Made by a program: the position numbers and the translations under genes. From NCBI GenBank assembly GCA_030425645.1, contig JAUHZK010000011.1, positions 23,702-87,701 of the forward strand: a DNA stretch of 64,000 bases, read 5' to 3'. Source of the stretch: Gammaproteobacteria bacterium. GTDB lineage: Bacteria; Pseudomonadota; Gammaproteobacteria; JAPPPA01. Within the stretch, counting starts at the first letter, position 1. Every line of letters starts with the position of its first letter. Under the pieces are notes generated by a model. It worked only from the letters and a program-made list of their open reading frames with translations, did no database searches and was not told the DNA's origin. This document shows, piece after piece, positions 58,187 through 64,000 of this stretch.

Positions 58187-59140
58187 TTAGGCGGTTTTGG
58201 CTGCCGCTAGCTTTAATACCTCACCATATCCCGGAGCAGGAGCTGCCTGGCGGCGTTCGCTCAACATCTTATGCATTTTTGGTAAGCGGTAATAAGGCAC
58301 CGACGCCATTAGGTGGTGCTCTTGGTGATAGTTCACATTCATTGGCGCCACGGTGAGCTTGGCCAACAAGCCCGCTTTAGTGGTGCGGGTGTTTTCAAAC
58401 ATATCCTCGCCGCCGGGCATGCAAGCATGTTCGGCAATCGAGCGAATACGGATATAGAGGCTAAAGGTGGTCAGATAGGCCACCGCCCAAGCGCTATACA
58501 CCCAAGCGATATCAGACGCCGCCAAAATGGCAATTAGTACGGCGTTGGTAATAAATACCGGAGCCATATTCTTAAAGCCTTCGCGGGCGTAATCCCAAAC
58601 GCTGCGGCCATCACGTGGGCGGCTTTCAACATCGGCGGCCACGGTGTATTTGAGCATGCCAATATCCATGCCGATTAAACCGATTAAACGACGAATGCCA
58701 GTTAAGCCGGCTAAGTCGCGTAAGCATTTTTTTAGCAAGGATTGGCTGGTAGTGGGGAAAGGCCTAACCAAGCTCATATCCGGGTCTTTGTCGGTGCCGG
58801 TATGCGCGTGGTGTTGTAAGTGATGCTGGCGATAACGGAATACATCGGTCCATACCGGGCGGGCGCAAAGCCAATCGCTAAAGTGCTCGTTCAACACTTT
58901 GGTTTTAAACAAGGTTTTATGTGCGGCTTCATGCGTCAGAATGGCGCAGCCGAGTTGTTGGCCGCCCAGAATAAATACCGCCGCAATAAAGGTGAGTGGG
59001 TGCGGAAACGTTGCCAATACTGCAAAGGTCAGCGCGATTGCGCCCCACACTCGGGTAATCGCCCAGGCCCCACGCCAGTCTGACTTCTGGCGTAGTTGGT
59101 TGATTTCTTCACGGCTGAGTAATGATTTTAGGGTGCTCAT
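58187..59140 (-). CDS. Membrane fatty-acid desaturase
   Basis: This di-iron membrane desaturase has 317 residues. Three histidine boxes are visible: HEAAHKTLF (about residues 70-78), HHLQHHAHTG (about 106-115) and NYHQEHHL (about 274-281), with hydrophobic pairs near 30-60 and 195-230. Regiochemistry and substrate cannot be told from sequence. The ATG overlaps the stop of the PaaX-like regulator gene by four bases (ATGA), implying co-translation and control by that regulator. Confidence 0.88.
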   Translation of the reverse strand: MSTLKSLLSREEINQLRQKSDWRGAWAITRVWGAIALTFAVLATFPHPLTFIAAVFILGGQQLGCAILTHEAAHKTLFKTKVLNEHFSDWLCARPVWTDVFRYRQHHLQHHAHTGTDKDPDMSLVRPFPTTSQSLLKKCLRDLAGLTGIRRLIGLIGMDIGMLKYTVAADVESRPRDGRSVWDYAREGFKNMAPVFITNAVLIAILAASDIAWVYSAWAVAYLTTFSLYIRIRSIAEHACMPGGEDMFENTRTTKAGLLAKLTVAPMNVNYHQEHHLMASVPYYRLPKMHKMLSERRQAAPAPGYGEVLKLAAAKTA

Positions 59141-59997
59141 TGTAGGGTTCCAATCGTCAGGGCAGAGCCAGCATCCGTCACCGGCATGGTGCTTGGCATA
59201 CTAGGTTGTTTGTTGCTGTTAAACGCGGCGAGTTGATCCCAGATCGCTTTGCCGGTTTGGTCATACTGTTTAACGGTTTCTAAGTAGGCGCGGCGTGCTT
59301 TAATGTCTACCATCGGCTCGGGTAGCCAAGGGTCAAACACCAGCTGCCGGATGGCATTGCCGCCGATTAAATAAGACTCGCGCGCAGCGACGTCGGTTTC
59401 TAATTCATGACAACGTGCCATCCAATCTTGCAGCCGTTGGCGGTCTTGTTGGTAACGTTGGTTTAAGGCCGTGCAATCCCACAGCTCGTTGATTTGTACC
59501 TGCCTTTTGGGGTCAAACTCAGTGGCTAAGAAAATGGACGCTTCCGGCTCTAGGCCGAGGCTTAATAAGCGCTGCTGCAAACCTTGTAGGCCGCCTTTAA
59601 GGTTGGCGGGGCGAATATAGAGGCCGCGGTCTAGCTCACGTAGGCCAAGCAGCTCTAAGGCCCATTGCCGCCGTTTTAAGGCTTTGCGATTGCTGCGGCC
59701 TAAGTTGCCGGTATGTACGCAAAGATAAGCGCCGTTCCATTCGCATAGTCGCGCTTCGGCGTTTTGCCATTGTGCGACTTCAGGTGCAGTGGTTTTCGAC
59801 GCACGTCCTAAGGCATAAGCGCCGCGGCCATGTGATTCGATGAGTCCTTCTGAGGACAAACGCACCACAGCCACGCGAACATTGTTCTCGGTGATATTAA
59901 ATAGGCGGCAAGCGTCAATCGCCTCACGCACCGCAATAGGCGCGCCTTCGCGGGCAAATAACAAACCCAAAATTAACTTTTTAGCGGTTGGCTGCAT
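59137..59997 (-). CDS. PaaX-family transcriptional regulator
   Basis: This 286-residue regulator has an N-terminal winged helix-turn-helix (about 1-70; FNITENNVRVAVVRLSSEGLI) and the PaaX central and C-terminal domains (LFQ: WALELLGLRELDRGLYIRPAN; FDPWLPEPMVD). PaaX itself represses phenylacetate catabolism in response to phenylacetyl-CoA. No paa genes are present here, so this member probably senses another acyl-CoA, perhaps tied to the coupled desaturase and the divergent crotonase. An operator-like palindrome lies just upstream. Confidence 0.85.
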   Translation of the reverse strand: MQPTAKKLILGLLFAREGAPIAVREAIDACRLFNITENNVRVAVVRLSSEGLIESHGRGAYALGRASKTTAPEVAQWQNAEARLCEWNGAYLCVHTGNLGRSNRKALKRRQWALELLGLRELDRGLYIRPANLKGGLQGLQQRLLSLGLEPEASIFLATEFDPKRQVQINELWDCTALNQRYQQDRQRLQDWMARCHELETDVAARESYLIGGNAIRQLVFDPWLPEPMVDIKARRAYLETVKQYDQTGKAIWDQLAAFNSNKQPSMPSTMPVTDAGSALTIGTLQ

Positions 59998-60028
59998 GCT
60001 TAAAAATTACCATATAAAAATAATCTGT

Positions 60029-60047
60029 CAAAACATGTAATGTTTTG
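60029..60047. promoter_or_regulatory. Perfect 8-bp-arm palindrome, likely regulator operator
   Basis: CAAAACAT-GTA-ATGTTTTG is a perfect inverted repeat in the 111-bp region between the divergent paaX-like and crotonase genes. Its left arm overlaps a minus-strand TTGACA (60031-60026), a consensus -35 pointing at the paaX-like gene. A TATAGT at 60082-60087 could serve the crotonase gene. Autorepression by the PaaX-like protein is inferred. Confidence 0.55.
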
Positions 60048-60108
60048 TAGGGTGCAGATCAATAGGGCTATGGCCCAGTCATATAGTTATTAGAGCCGAG
60101 ACATTCCC

Positions 60109-61023
60109 ATGCAAACACTTAAAACCATGACTTACGCCGTTGACGGACGTATTGCCCGCATCACTCTGAACCGCCCAGAGCGCGGCAACGGCATCACCAT
60201 GGATTTGCCGGTAGAACTGGCGCAGTGCGTGGAAAAAGCCAACCTAGACCCGCGGGTGCATGTGATTGCACTAAGCGGCAATGGCAACGGTTTTTGTGGT
60301 GGTTATGATCTGGTCGACAGCGCTGAAAAACTACAAATCGGCGAGCCAGACCCATCGCGGCCAGAAGGCTCACCGCTAGACCCGAAAGTGCAGATTAAAA
60401 ACCATATGCCCGACAGTACTTGGGACCCGATGGTGGACTACGCCATGATGAGCCGTAACGTCAAAGGCTTTATGAGTCTGTTTCATTCGGATAAGCCGGT
60501 GGTCTGCAAAGTGCATGGCTTCTGTGTTGCCGGCGGCACCGATATGGCGCTTTGCTCTGACCAATTAGTGATAGAAGACGACGCCAAAATTGGCTATCCG
60601 CCTGCCCGTGTATGGGGCTCACCAACCACCTCTATCTGGGCCTACCGCTTGGGCGTAGAAAAGGCCAAACGCCTGCTCTTTACCGGTGATTGCTTATCCG
60701 GCAAAGAAGCCGTGGAGTGGGGGCTAGCGATTGAGTCCGCACCGGCGGACAGCCTAGATGAACGCTTTGAAGTGTTGCTTGGTCGCATCGCCCAAATGCC
60801 CATCAATCAGCTAGTGATGATGAAGCTGCTACTTAACCAAACCATGAGCGCCCAAGGCCTGCACAGCATGCAGATACTTGGCACCGTATTTGATGGCATT
60901 ACCCGCCATACCGCCGAAGGCTACGCTTTCCAACAAACTTCCATGAAAAAAGGGTTTAAAGAAGCCGTGCGCGAACGCGACGAACCGTTTGGGGATTTTG
61001 GGATGTCTAGTTTTAAGGGGTAG
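60109..61023 (+). CDS. Enoyl-CoA hydratase/isomerase (crotonase) family protein
   Basis: This 304-residue crotonase has the first oxyanion segment HVIALSGNGNGFCGGYDLVD (about residues 47-66) and the second CKVHGFCVAGGTDMALCSD (about 133-151). An acidic residue after the second site, in KIGYPPARVWG, aligns with the general hydratase region but lacks an obvious Glu. It may therefore be an isomerase, a hydrolase or another crotonase activity. A C-terminal helical part (MKKGFKEAVRERDEPFGDFG) follows. It is divergent from the PaaX-like regulator. A diverged copy of its last 178 bp lies at 62431-62608. Confidence 0.85.
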   Translation: MQTLKTMTYAVDGRIARITLNRPERGNGITMDLPVELAQCVEKANLDPRVHVIALSGNGNGFCGGYDLVDSAEKLQIGEPDPSRPEGSPLDPKVQIKNHMPDSTWDPMVDYAMMSRNVKGFMSLFHSDKPVVCKVHGFCVAGGTDMALCSDQLVIEDDAKIGYPPARVWGSPTTSIWAYRLGVEKAKRLLFTGDCLSGKEAVEWGLAIESAPADSLDERFEVLLGRIAQMPINQLVMMKLLLNQTMSAQGLHSMQILGTVFDGITRHTAEGYAFQQTSMKKGFKEAVRERDEPFGDFGMSSFKG

Positions 61024-61102
61024 AGCTGACGTGATGTTCCGCATGAAGTTTAAAGGCGGATTGCACCCTTCTAACTTCTGCTGAGCAAGGTTGTTACGTG
61101 GC

Positions 61103-62110
61103 TTACTCCGAGAACCGTGCTGCCAGTCCGTTGTCCATGCTTATTGGTTGTGAATTTAAAGGAGATCTTCCTCGTAAAACAGATTTTAGGTAATTTGGCT
61201 TAAAAGCGGCTCTTTTGAGGTAACCGGCAGAACCTTTTTGTCCAATTTCACCATCAGCGCCAGAGGGGCCTGCCGGGCCTCGAGCACCCGGGTAACAGCG
61301 CCCGTCGCACTGTGAACAACCGCTATTACCTGCTCGGCCGCCATCGCCGCCATCGCCTCCCTGGGCGCCGGAGCCTTTGTGGCCACCGAAACCACCAGGT
61401 GCCAAGAACGAAAAGAGATTTGGGCGCGGCTCGGTTTCTCCATGAAGCCAAAACTCTGATATCGAGCCATTGCCTCCATTCCCACCATCGCCGCCATCGC
61501 CTCCTGTACCGCCTCTACGGCCTCGTCCCCCGTTGCCACAACCAGACCGACAGTCTGGTGGAATGCCGTTCGCACATCCTCGTCCCCGAGAACCCCGAGC
61601 GCCTTTTTTTCCTTTGCTGCCATTACCTCCATCCCCAGCATGTTGCCCTGATAGAGATAGTAATATCTCTCCCGGAGCACCAGTGGAAATTACGTCTGTA
61701 ACGAAGACCTGCCACTGACCTGCAGATAAACCATCCGAACCATCTTTGCCTTCGGTGCCTGGTTTTTCACCATCATCACCATCGGATGCTCTCTGGTCTT
61801 CTGGGTCGAAGCTTTGGATGCGTGATCTCAACTGTGAATATTCATTGCATATGATTCGGGATGAAGTTGATTTTATGAAAAAGTCAGTTTTTATAAATGT
61901 GACTTTATGCGCAACTATCTGAACCAAGTCATCATCTGTGGGTAGTGTCACTACTGCATTTCTAAATGTGAGAGTGCCGCGGGATCGGATTTCATTATAG
62001 AGCTCCCCAATGTTGGAGAAACTATCAGGGTCTAGCGGAGCGAGGAAGCCGGCAGCTTCTTTCCTTAAAGTTGCTAGGTTTATTGATCCGGTAAGTTCGA
62101 TACTTTTCAT
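61103..62110 (-). CDS. Collagen-like glycine-rich protein
   Basis: From the ATG at 62110 (GGAGGAG ribosome site) this protein has 335 residues; an ATG at 62152 would add 14. Residues about 1-105 form a non-repetitive domain. After it come Gly-X-Y-type stretches: GDDGEKPGTEGKDGSDG, GDGGNGSKGKKGARGSRGRG, GNGGRGRRGGTGGDGGDGG and GARGPAGPSGADGEIGQKG. These are broken by short inserts carrying cysteines (GCANGIPPDCRSGCG; GCSQCDGRCYPG) that could crosslink chains. No signal peptide or anchor is seen, so the location is unclear. No match to a named family is claimed. It lies in DNA bounded by the crotonase gene and its 3' remnant. Confidence 0.7.
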   Translation of the reverse strand: MKSIELTGSINLATLRKEAAGFLAPLDPDSFSNIGELYNEIRSRGTLTFRNAVVTLPTDDDLVQIVAHKVTFIKTDFFIKSTSSRIICNEYSQLRSRIQSFDPEDQRASDGDDGEKPGTEGKDGSDGLSAGQWQVFVTDVISTGAPGEILLSLSGQHAGDGGNGSKGKKGARGSRGRGCANGIPPDCRSGCGNGGRGRRGGTGGDGGDGGNGGNGSISEFWLHGETEPRPNLFSFLAPGGFGGHKGSGAQGGDGGDGGRAGNSGCSQCDGRCYPGARGPAGPSGADGEIGQKGSAGYLKRAAFKPNYLKSVLRGRSPLNSQPISMDNGLAARFSE

Positions 62111-62430
62111 TTTCTGATCTCCTCCGAAACAGGTTGAGAGGTTAACTAACATTCAGCATTCCTGTTTTCCTAGAAGCAGGGCTTCCGCATTTGCGGGTAC
62201 AGGTGCTTCTTGCGTTCCGCTGCTTTGATGTTTAGGCGTAAATCCCTTGAGCCTATCTAGTAAACATACATGTCGAGACTCACTAACTAATTCAAATAGT
62301 AGCGTTCAATTTTCCAAGTTCCAGTAATTCGTCCGGAAAAGAAGCAGGGAAGCATTGCGCTAGAGAGTTGTAGATATGCTTGTTGGAGCGAGTAATACTC
62401 TCAATGGGGAAGGGGCTGGTCCTTATAGTG
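62111..62430. other. Gene-free A/T-richer spacer upstream of collagen-like gene
   Basis: I see no credible gene in this stretch. It contains a fold AGAAGCA (62172-62178)/TGCTTCT (62204-62210) enclosing CCGCA-TT-TGCGG, and presumably the promoter of the minus-strand collagen-like gene. Its right end meets the crotonase remnant abruptly. Confidence 0.6.
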
Positions 62431-62608
62431 GAGCGCCCAAGGCCTGCACAGCACACAAATACTCGGCAGGGTATTTGCTGGCATTACCCGTCATGCCGCC
62501 GAGGGTTATGCATTCCAACAAACCTCCATGAAAAAAGGCTTTAAAGAAGCCGTACGCGAACGCGACGAACCGTTTGGGGATTTTGGAATGTCTAGTTTTA
62601 AGGGGTAG
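62431..62608 (+). pseudogene. 3' remnant of a crotonase gene
   Basis: These 178 bp match the last 178 bp of the crotonase gene at 60846-61023, including the stop codon, without any gap. By hand count 17 bases in 15 codons differ, and 11 of the 15 codon changes are silent. The similarity stops at the stop codon on one side and at GAGCGCCC on the other. There is no start codon or ribosome site, so it is not expected to be expressed as a protein. Confidence 0.92.
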
Positions 62609-62640
62609 GGTTAAAGCGCTTTGCCCCCTTTAACTGAACA

Positions 62641-62661
62641 TGCTAACTCCTAACTCCTAAC
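62641..62661. repeat. Three tandem 7-bp repeats (GTTAGSA on minus strand)
   Basis: TGCTAAC, TCCTAAC and TCCTAAC follow each other exactly. On the minus strand they read GTTAGGA, GTTAGGA, GTTAGCA, each close to the GTTRRRY integron core site. The third copy is the outer box of the attC-like site. Confidence 0.7.
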
Positions 62662-62732
62662 GCCCGCCTTCAGGGGCGGTTTTGGAGCCGCGAAGCTGCG
62701 GAAAAAGCGTCCCTTGCAAGGCGATGTTAGAT
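62655..62732 (-). repeat. attC: attC-like integron recombination site (78 bp)
   Basis: On the minus strand the sequence begins ATCTAAC, a full RYYYAAC match, and ends GTTAGGA, which matches GTTRRRY except at the last base. The sequence between them folds on itself: AAC/GTT, CGCCTT/AAGGCG, AGGG/CCCT, TTTT/AAAA and CCGC/GCGG enclosing a short loop. Inner blocks such as CGCCTTGCAAGGGACG and AAGGCGGGCGTTAG resemble the ends of Vibrio-type repeats. The first box overlaps the stop codon of the minus-strand HxlR gene, the usual place for a cassette's attC. No integrase gene is visible. Confidence 0.7.
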
Positions 62733-63068
62733 TTCACTTTCTATCTCATGTTGAAGTTTTTCTAGTTCATCCAGAATTCGAAGAAACTTCATGCCAAAGG
62801 GTGTCACTCTGTACTCAACGCGTGGCGGGGATTCATCATAGGCCAAGCGCTCAACAATACCGAACTCCATATTCCTCCGCAGGCAATCATTGAGAACTTT
62901 TGTTGTAAGGCCTTCAACACTACGTACCATTTCACCCGGTCGGTTAATGTTACTTGCCATCAGCTGATAGACCGTAAGCGACCATTTGCAACCAAAGATC
63001 GCTTCAACCATGCGTGCACTACGTTCAGGCGGTAATTTCCTAGAAATTATTTTATTGTTGTTATTCAT
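62727..63068 (-). CDS. HxlR-family winged-helix regulator
   Basis: This 113-residue single-domain DNA-binding protein has the HxlR pattern: IFGCKWSLTVYQLMASN (about 25-41), a recognition region with GLTTKVLNDCLRRN (about 53-66), and the wing VEYRVTPFGMKF (about 90-101). It has a single Cys near residue 27 (FGCKW), the position that senses thiol or aldehyde stress in some relatives. It is divergent from an SDR gene 110 bp away, a common pairing in which HxlR represses the oxidoreductase. Its stop codon lies inside the attC-like site. Confidence 0.85.
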   Translation of the reverse strand: MNNNNKIISRKLPPERSARMVEAIFGCKWSLTVYQLMASNINRPGEMVRSVEGLTTKVLNDCLRRNMEFGIVERLAYDESPPRVEYRVTPFGMKFLRILDELEKLQHEIESEI

Positions 63069-63134
63069 TAACTTGCACCAATAAGTGCCTCCCGTACCAG
63101 TTTGTGCCTACTTTTCGACGCTGTGCTGCGTACC

Positions 63135-63174
63135 TTACCTTACAAATTCCTACAACGAACTTAATGGAAGGTAA
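63135..63174. promoter_or_regulatory. Possible HxlR operator in divergent region
   Basis: TTACCTT (63135-63141) and AAGGTAA (63168-63174) are perfect inverted arms 33 bp apart, about three helical turns. The right arm overlaps the SDR ribosome site. Assignment to HxlR is a guess from position. Confidence 0.3.
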
Positions 63175-63178
63175 TCTG

Positions 63179-63880
63179 ATGAAAACGACGACACAACCAA
63201 TAGCTCTAATCGTGGGTGGCTCCAGCGGAATGGGCCTCGCAACTGCTAGGCTTTTGCTGCAACGCGACATTCCAACTGTGATCGTGGGAAATAACCCCGA
63301 GAAACTGGAAACGGCAAGCCGCGAACTATCTGCATTTGGCCATATTGAAACGCTTCAAGCAAACTTATACGAAGAAAATGATGTGCAACGCATCATTGCA
63401 TTTGCAGAGAATCACAGCCGTCCCATTAAATACTTGGTGAACGCGGCGGGATACTTCAAGCCCACGACATTTTTTGAACACACAGAAGATGACTACGACA
63501 CCTATCTTGATCTGAACAGGGCCACTTTTTTCACATCACAGGCAATTGCCAAGAACATGGTGGCGAATGGTGGTGGCTCAATTGTGCATATCGGATCAAT
63601 GTGGGCGAAACAGGCTATCAAGGCCACACCTTCTTCCGCCTATTCAATGGCAAAAGCGGGGCTTCACGCACTCACGCAACACATGGCGATGGAGTTAGCG
63701 GAACATCAAGTGCGTGTAAACGCGGTTTCACCCGCCGTAGTTAAGACGCCGATCTATGAGTCATTCATTGACAAAAATGACATTGATAACACGCTTGCTA
63801 CTTTCAACAACTTCCATCCGATTGGCAGGATAGGGAAACCAGAAGACGTTGCGAAGGCCGTTACTTTCTTGCTCTGGTAA
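63179..63880 (+). CDS. Short-chain dehydrogenase/reductase
   Basis: This 233-residue SDR starts at MKTTTQPIAL behind GGAAGG. The cofactor loop GGSSGMGLATA (about residues 15-25) has the TGxxxGxG pattern with Gly for Thr. NAAGYF follows (about 89), and the catalytic Ser (HIGSMW), Tyr and Lys of YSMAKAG (about 158-164) are in place. The end is slightly short (DVAKAVTFLLW) and lacks the usual C-terminal residues beyond the last strand, so the extreme C-terminus may be trimmed by the rearranged DNA next to the insertion sequence. The substrate is unknown. Confidence 0.85.
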   Translation: MKTTTQPIALIVGGSSGMGLATARLLLQRDIPTVIVGNNPEKLETASRELSAFGHIETLQANLYEENDVQRIIAFAENHSRPIKYLVNAAGYFKPTTFFEHTEDDYDTYLDLNRATFFTSQAIAKNMVANGGGSIVHIGSMWAKQAIKATPSSAYSMAKAGLHALTQHMAMELAEHQVRVNAVSPAVVKTPIYESFIDKNDIDNTLATFNNFHPIGRIGKPEDVAKAVTFLLW

Positions 63881-63940
63881 GGCCTAGGTTTTCGCGACAC
63901 TTTTCATAGTAAATAATGTATCTAACTATGAGAGGTAAAA

Positions 63941-64000
63941 ATGGGCAAAGGGATTCGTTACTCTGCCGAGTTTAAACAGGAAGCAGTCAATCAGGTAGTC
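63941..64000 (+). mobile_element. IS3-type transposase OrfA, 5' end only
   Basis: From ATG 63941 (GAGAGG ribosome site) the first 20 residues read MGKGIRYSAEFKQEAVNQVV, the start of an IS3-family OrfA helix-turn-helix (pattern YSxEFKxEAVxxV). The gene runs off the window. The left end of the element probably falls in 63881-63940; its terminal repeat cannot be fixed without the other end. Confidence 0.75.

Noticed and set aside
61024..61102. Search for a second attC-like site after the intact crotonase gene
   Set aside because: Only a TCTAAC and a GTTGTTACG were found, with no fold-back pairing between them.
61186..61701. Open frames of 129-164 residues in other frames of the collagen-like gene
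   Set aside because: The repetitive GGN codons keep alternative frames open; their products are Ala/Met- or Arg/His-rich and have no supporting start site.

Overview
The window is a contiguous chromosomal segment of a gammaproteobacterium. The gene order (queG, nnr-tsaE-amiC-mutL-miaA-hfq-hflX, hflK-hflC-DUF2065-hisZ-purA, tRNA-Leu, rnr, rlmB, rpsF-rpsR-DUF2232-rplI, dnaB-alr-radA, plus divergent pepA-holC-valS and lptF-lptG) is the arrangement known from Pseudomonas and related marine orders. There is no priB between rpsF and rpsR and no nsrR before rnr, unlike Escherichia coli. No rRNA or definitive taxonomic marker is present, so placement below class level is inference (a marine, Pseudomonas- or Cellvibrio-like lineage is plausible).

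Layout. 1-4.4 kb: end of a phosphate-starvation locus (pstC end, pstA, pstB, phoU), then a glycerophosphodiester phosphodiesterase with its own Pho box. 4.5-10.7 kb, minus strand: an outer-membrane barrel of unknown role, then pepA-holC-valS. 10.9-17.9 kb: LPS export permease genes lptF-lptG, an RDD protein, and pcnB-folK-panB-panC followed by panD (folate and pantothenate synthesis). 17.97-18.50 kb: a gene-free, almost fully palindromic element of about 535 bp. 18.5-32.7 kb: queG and the nnr-to-purA housekeeping run (tRNA modification, mismatch repair, Hfq, FtsH regulators HflK/HflC). 32.9-33.8 kb: a lone type IV pilin-like gene with a long glycine-rich tail, and tRNA-Leu(CAG). 34-44.4 kb: RNase R, an OmpA-like lipoprotein, rlmB, ribosomal proteins S6/S18/L9, dnaB, alr, radA. 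44.5-50.8 kb: a CNNM/CorC transporter, lpxH, a periplasmic PPIase, lapA-lapB and sppA; lpxH, lapA-lapB and lptFG all serve LPS synthesis, its control or export. 50.8-57 kb, minus strand: recQ, thioesterase, amidohydrolase and a modABC molybdate transporter in a tightly packed run headed by a PhnA-type zinc-ribbon protein. 57-61 kb: a membrane hydrolase, a PaaX-like regulator translationally coupled to a fatty-acid desaturase, and a divergent crotonase with a perfect palindrome between them.

From 61 kb to the end the character changes to accessory DNA. A collagen-like glycine-rich gene lies between the intact crotonase gene and a 178-bp diverged copy of that gene's 3' end. Next come three tandem 7-bp repeats and a 78-bp fold-back sequence with the hallmarks of an integron attC site, whose terminal box overlaps the stop codon of an HxlR-type regulator. 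A divergent SDR oxidoreductase follows, and the window ends in the start of an IS3-type orfA. The attC-like site, the crotonase scar with its collagen-like insert, and the large palindrome are the least ordinary parts of the window. No CRISPR array was seen.
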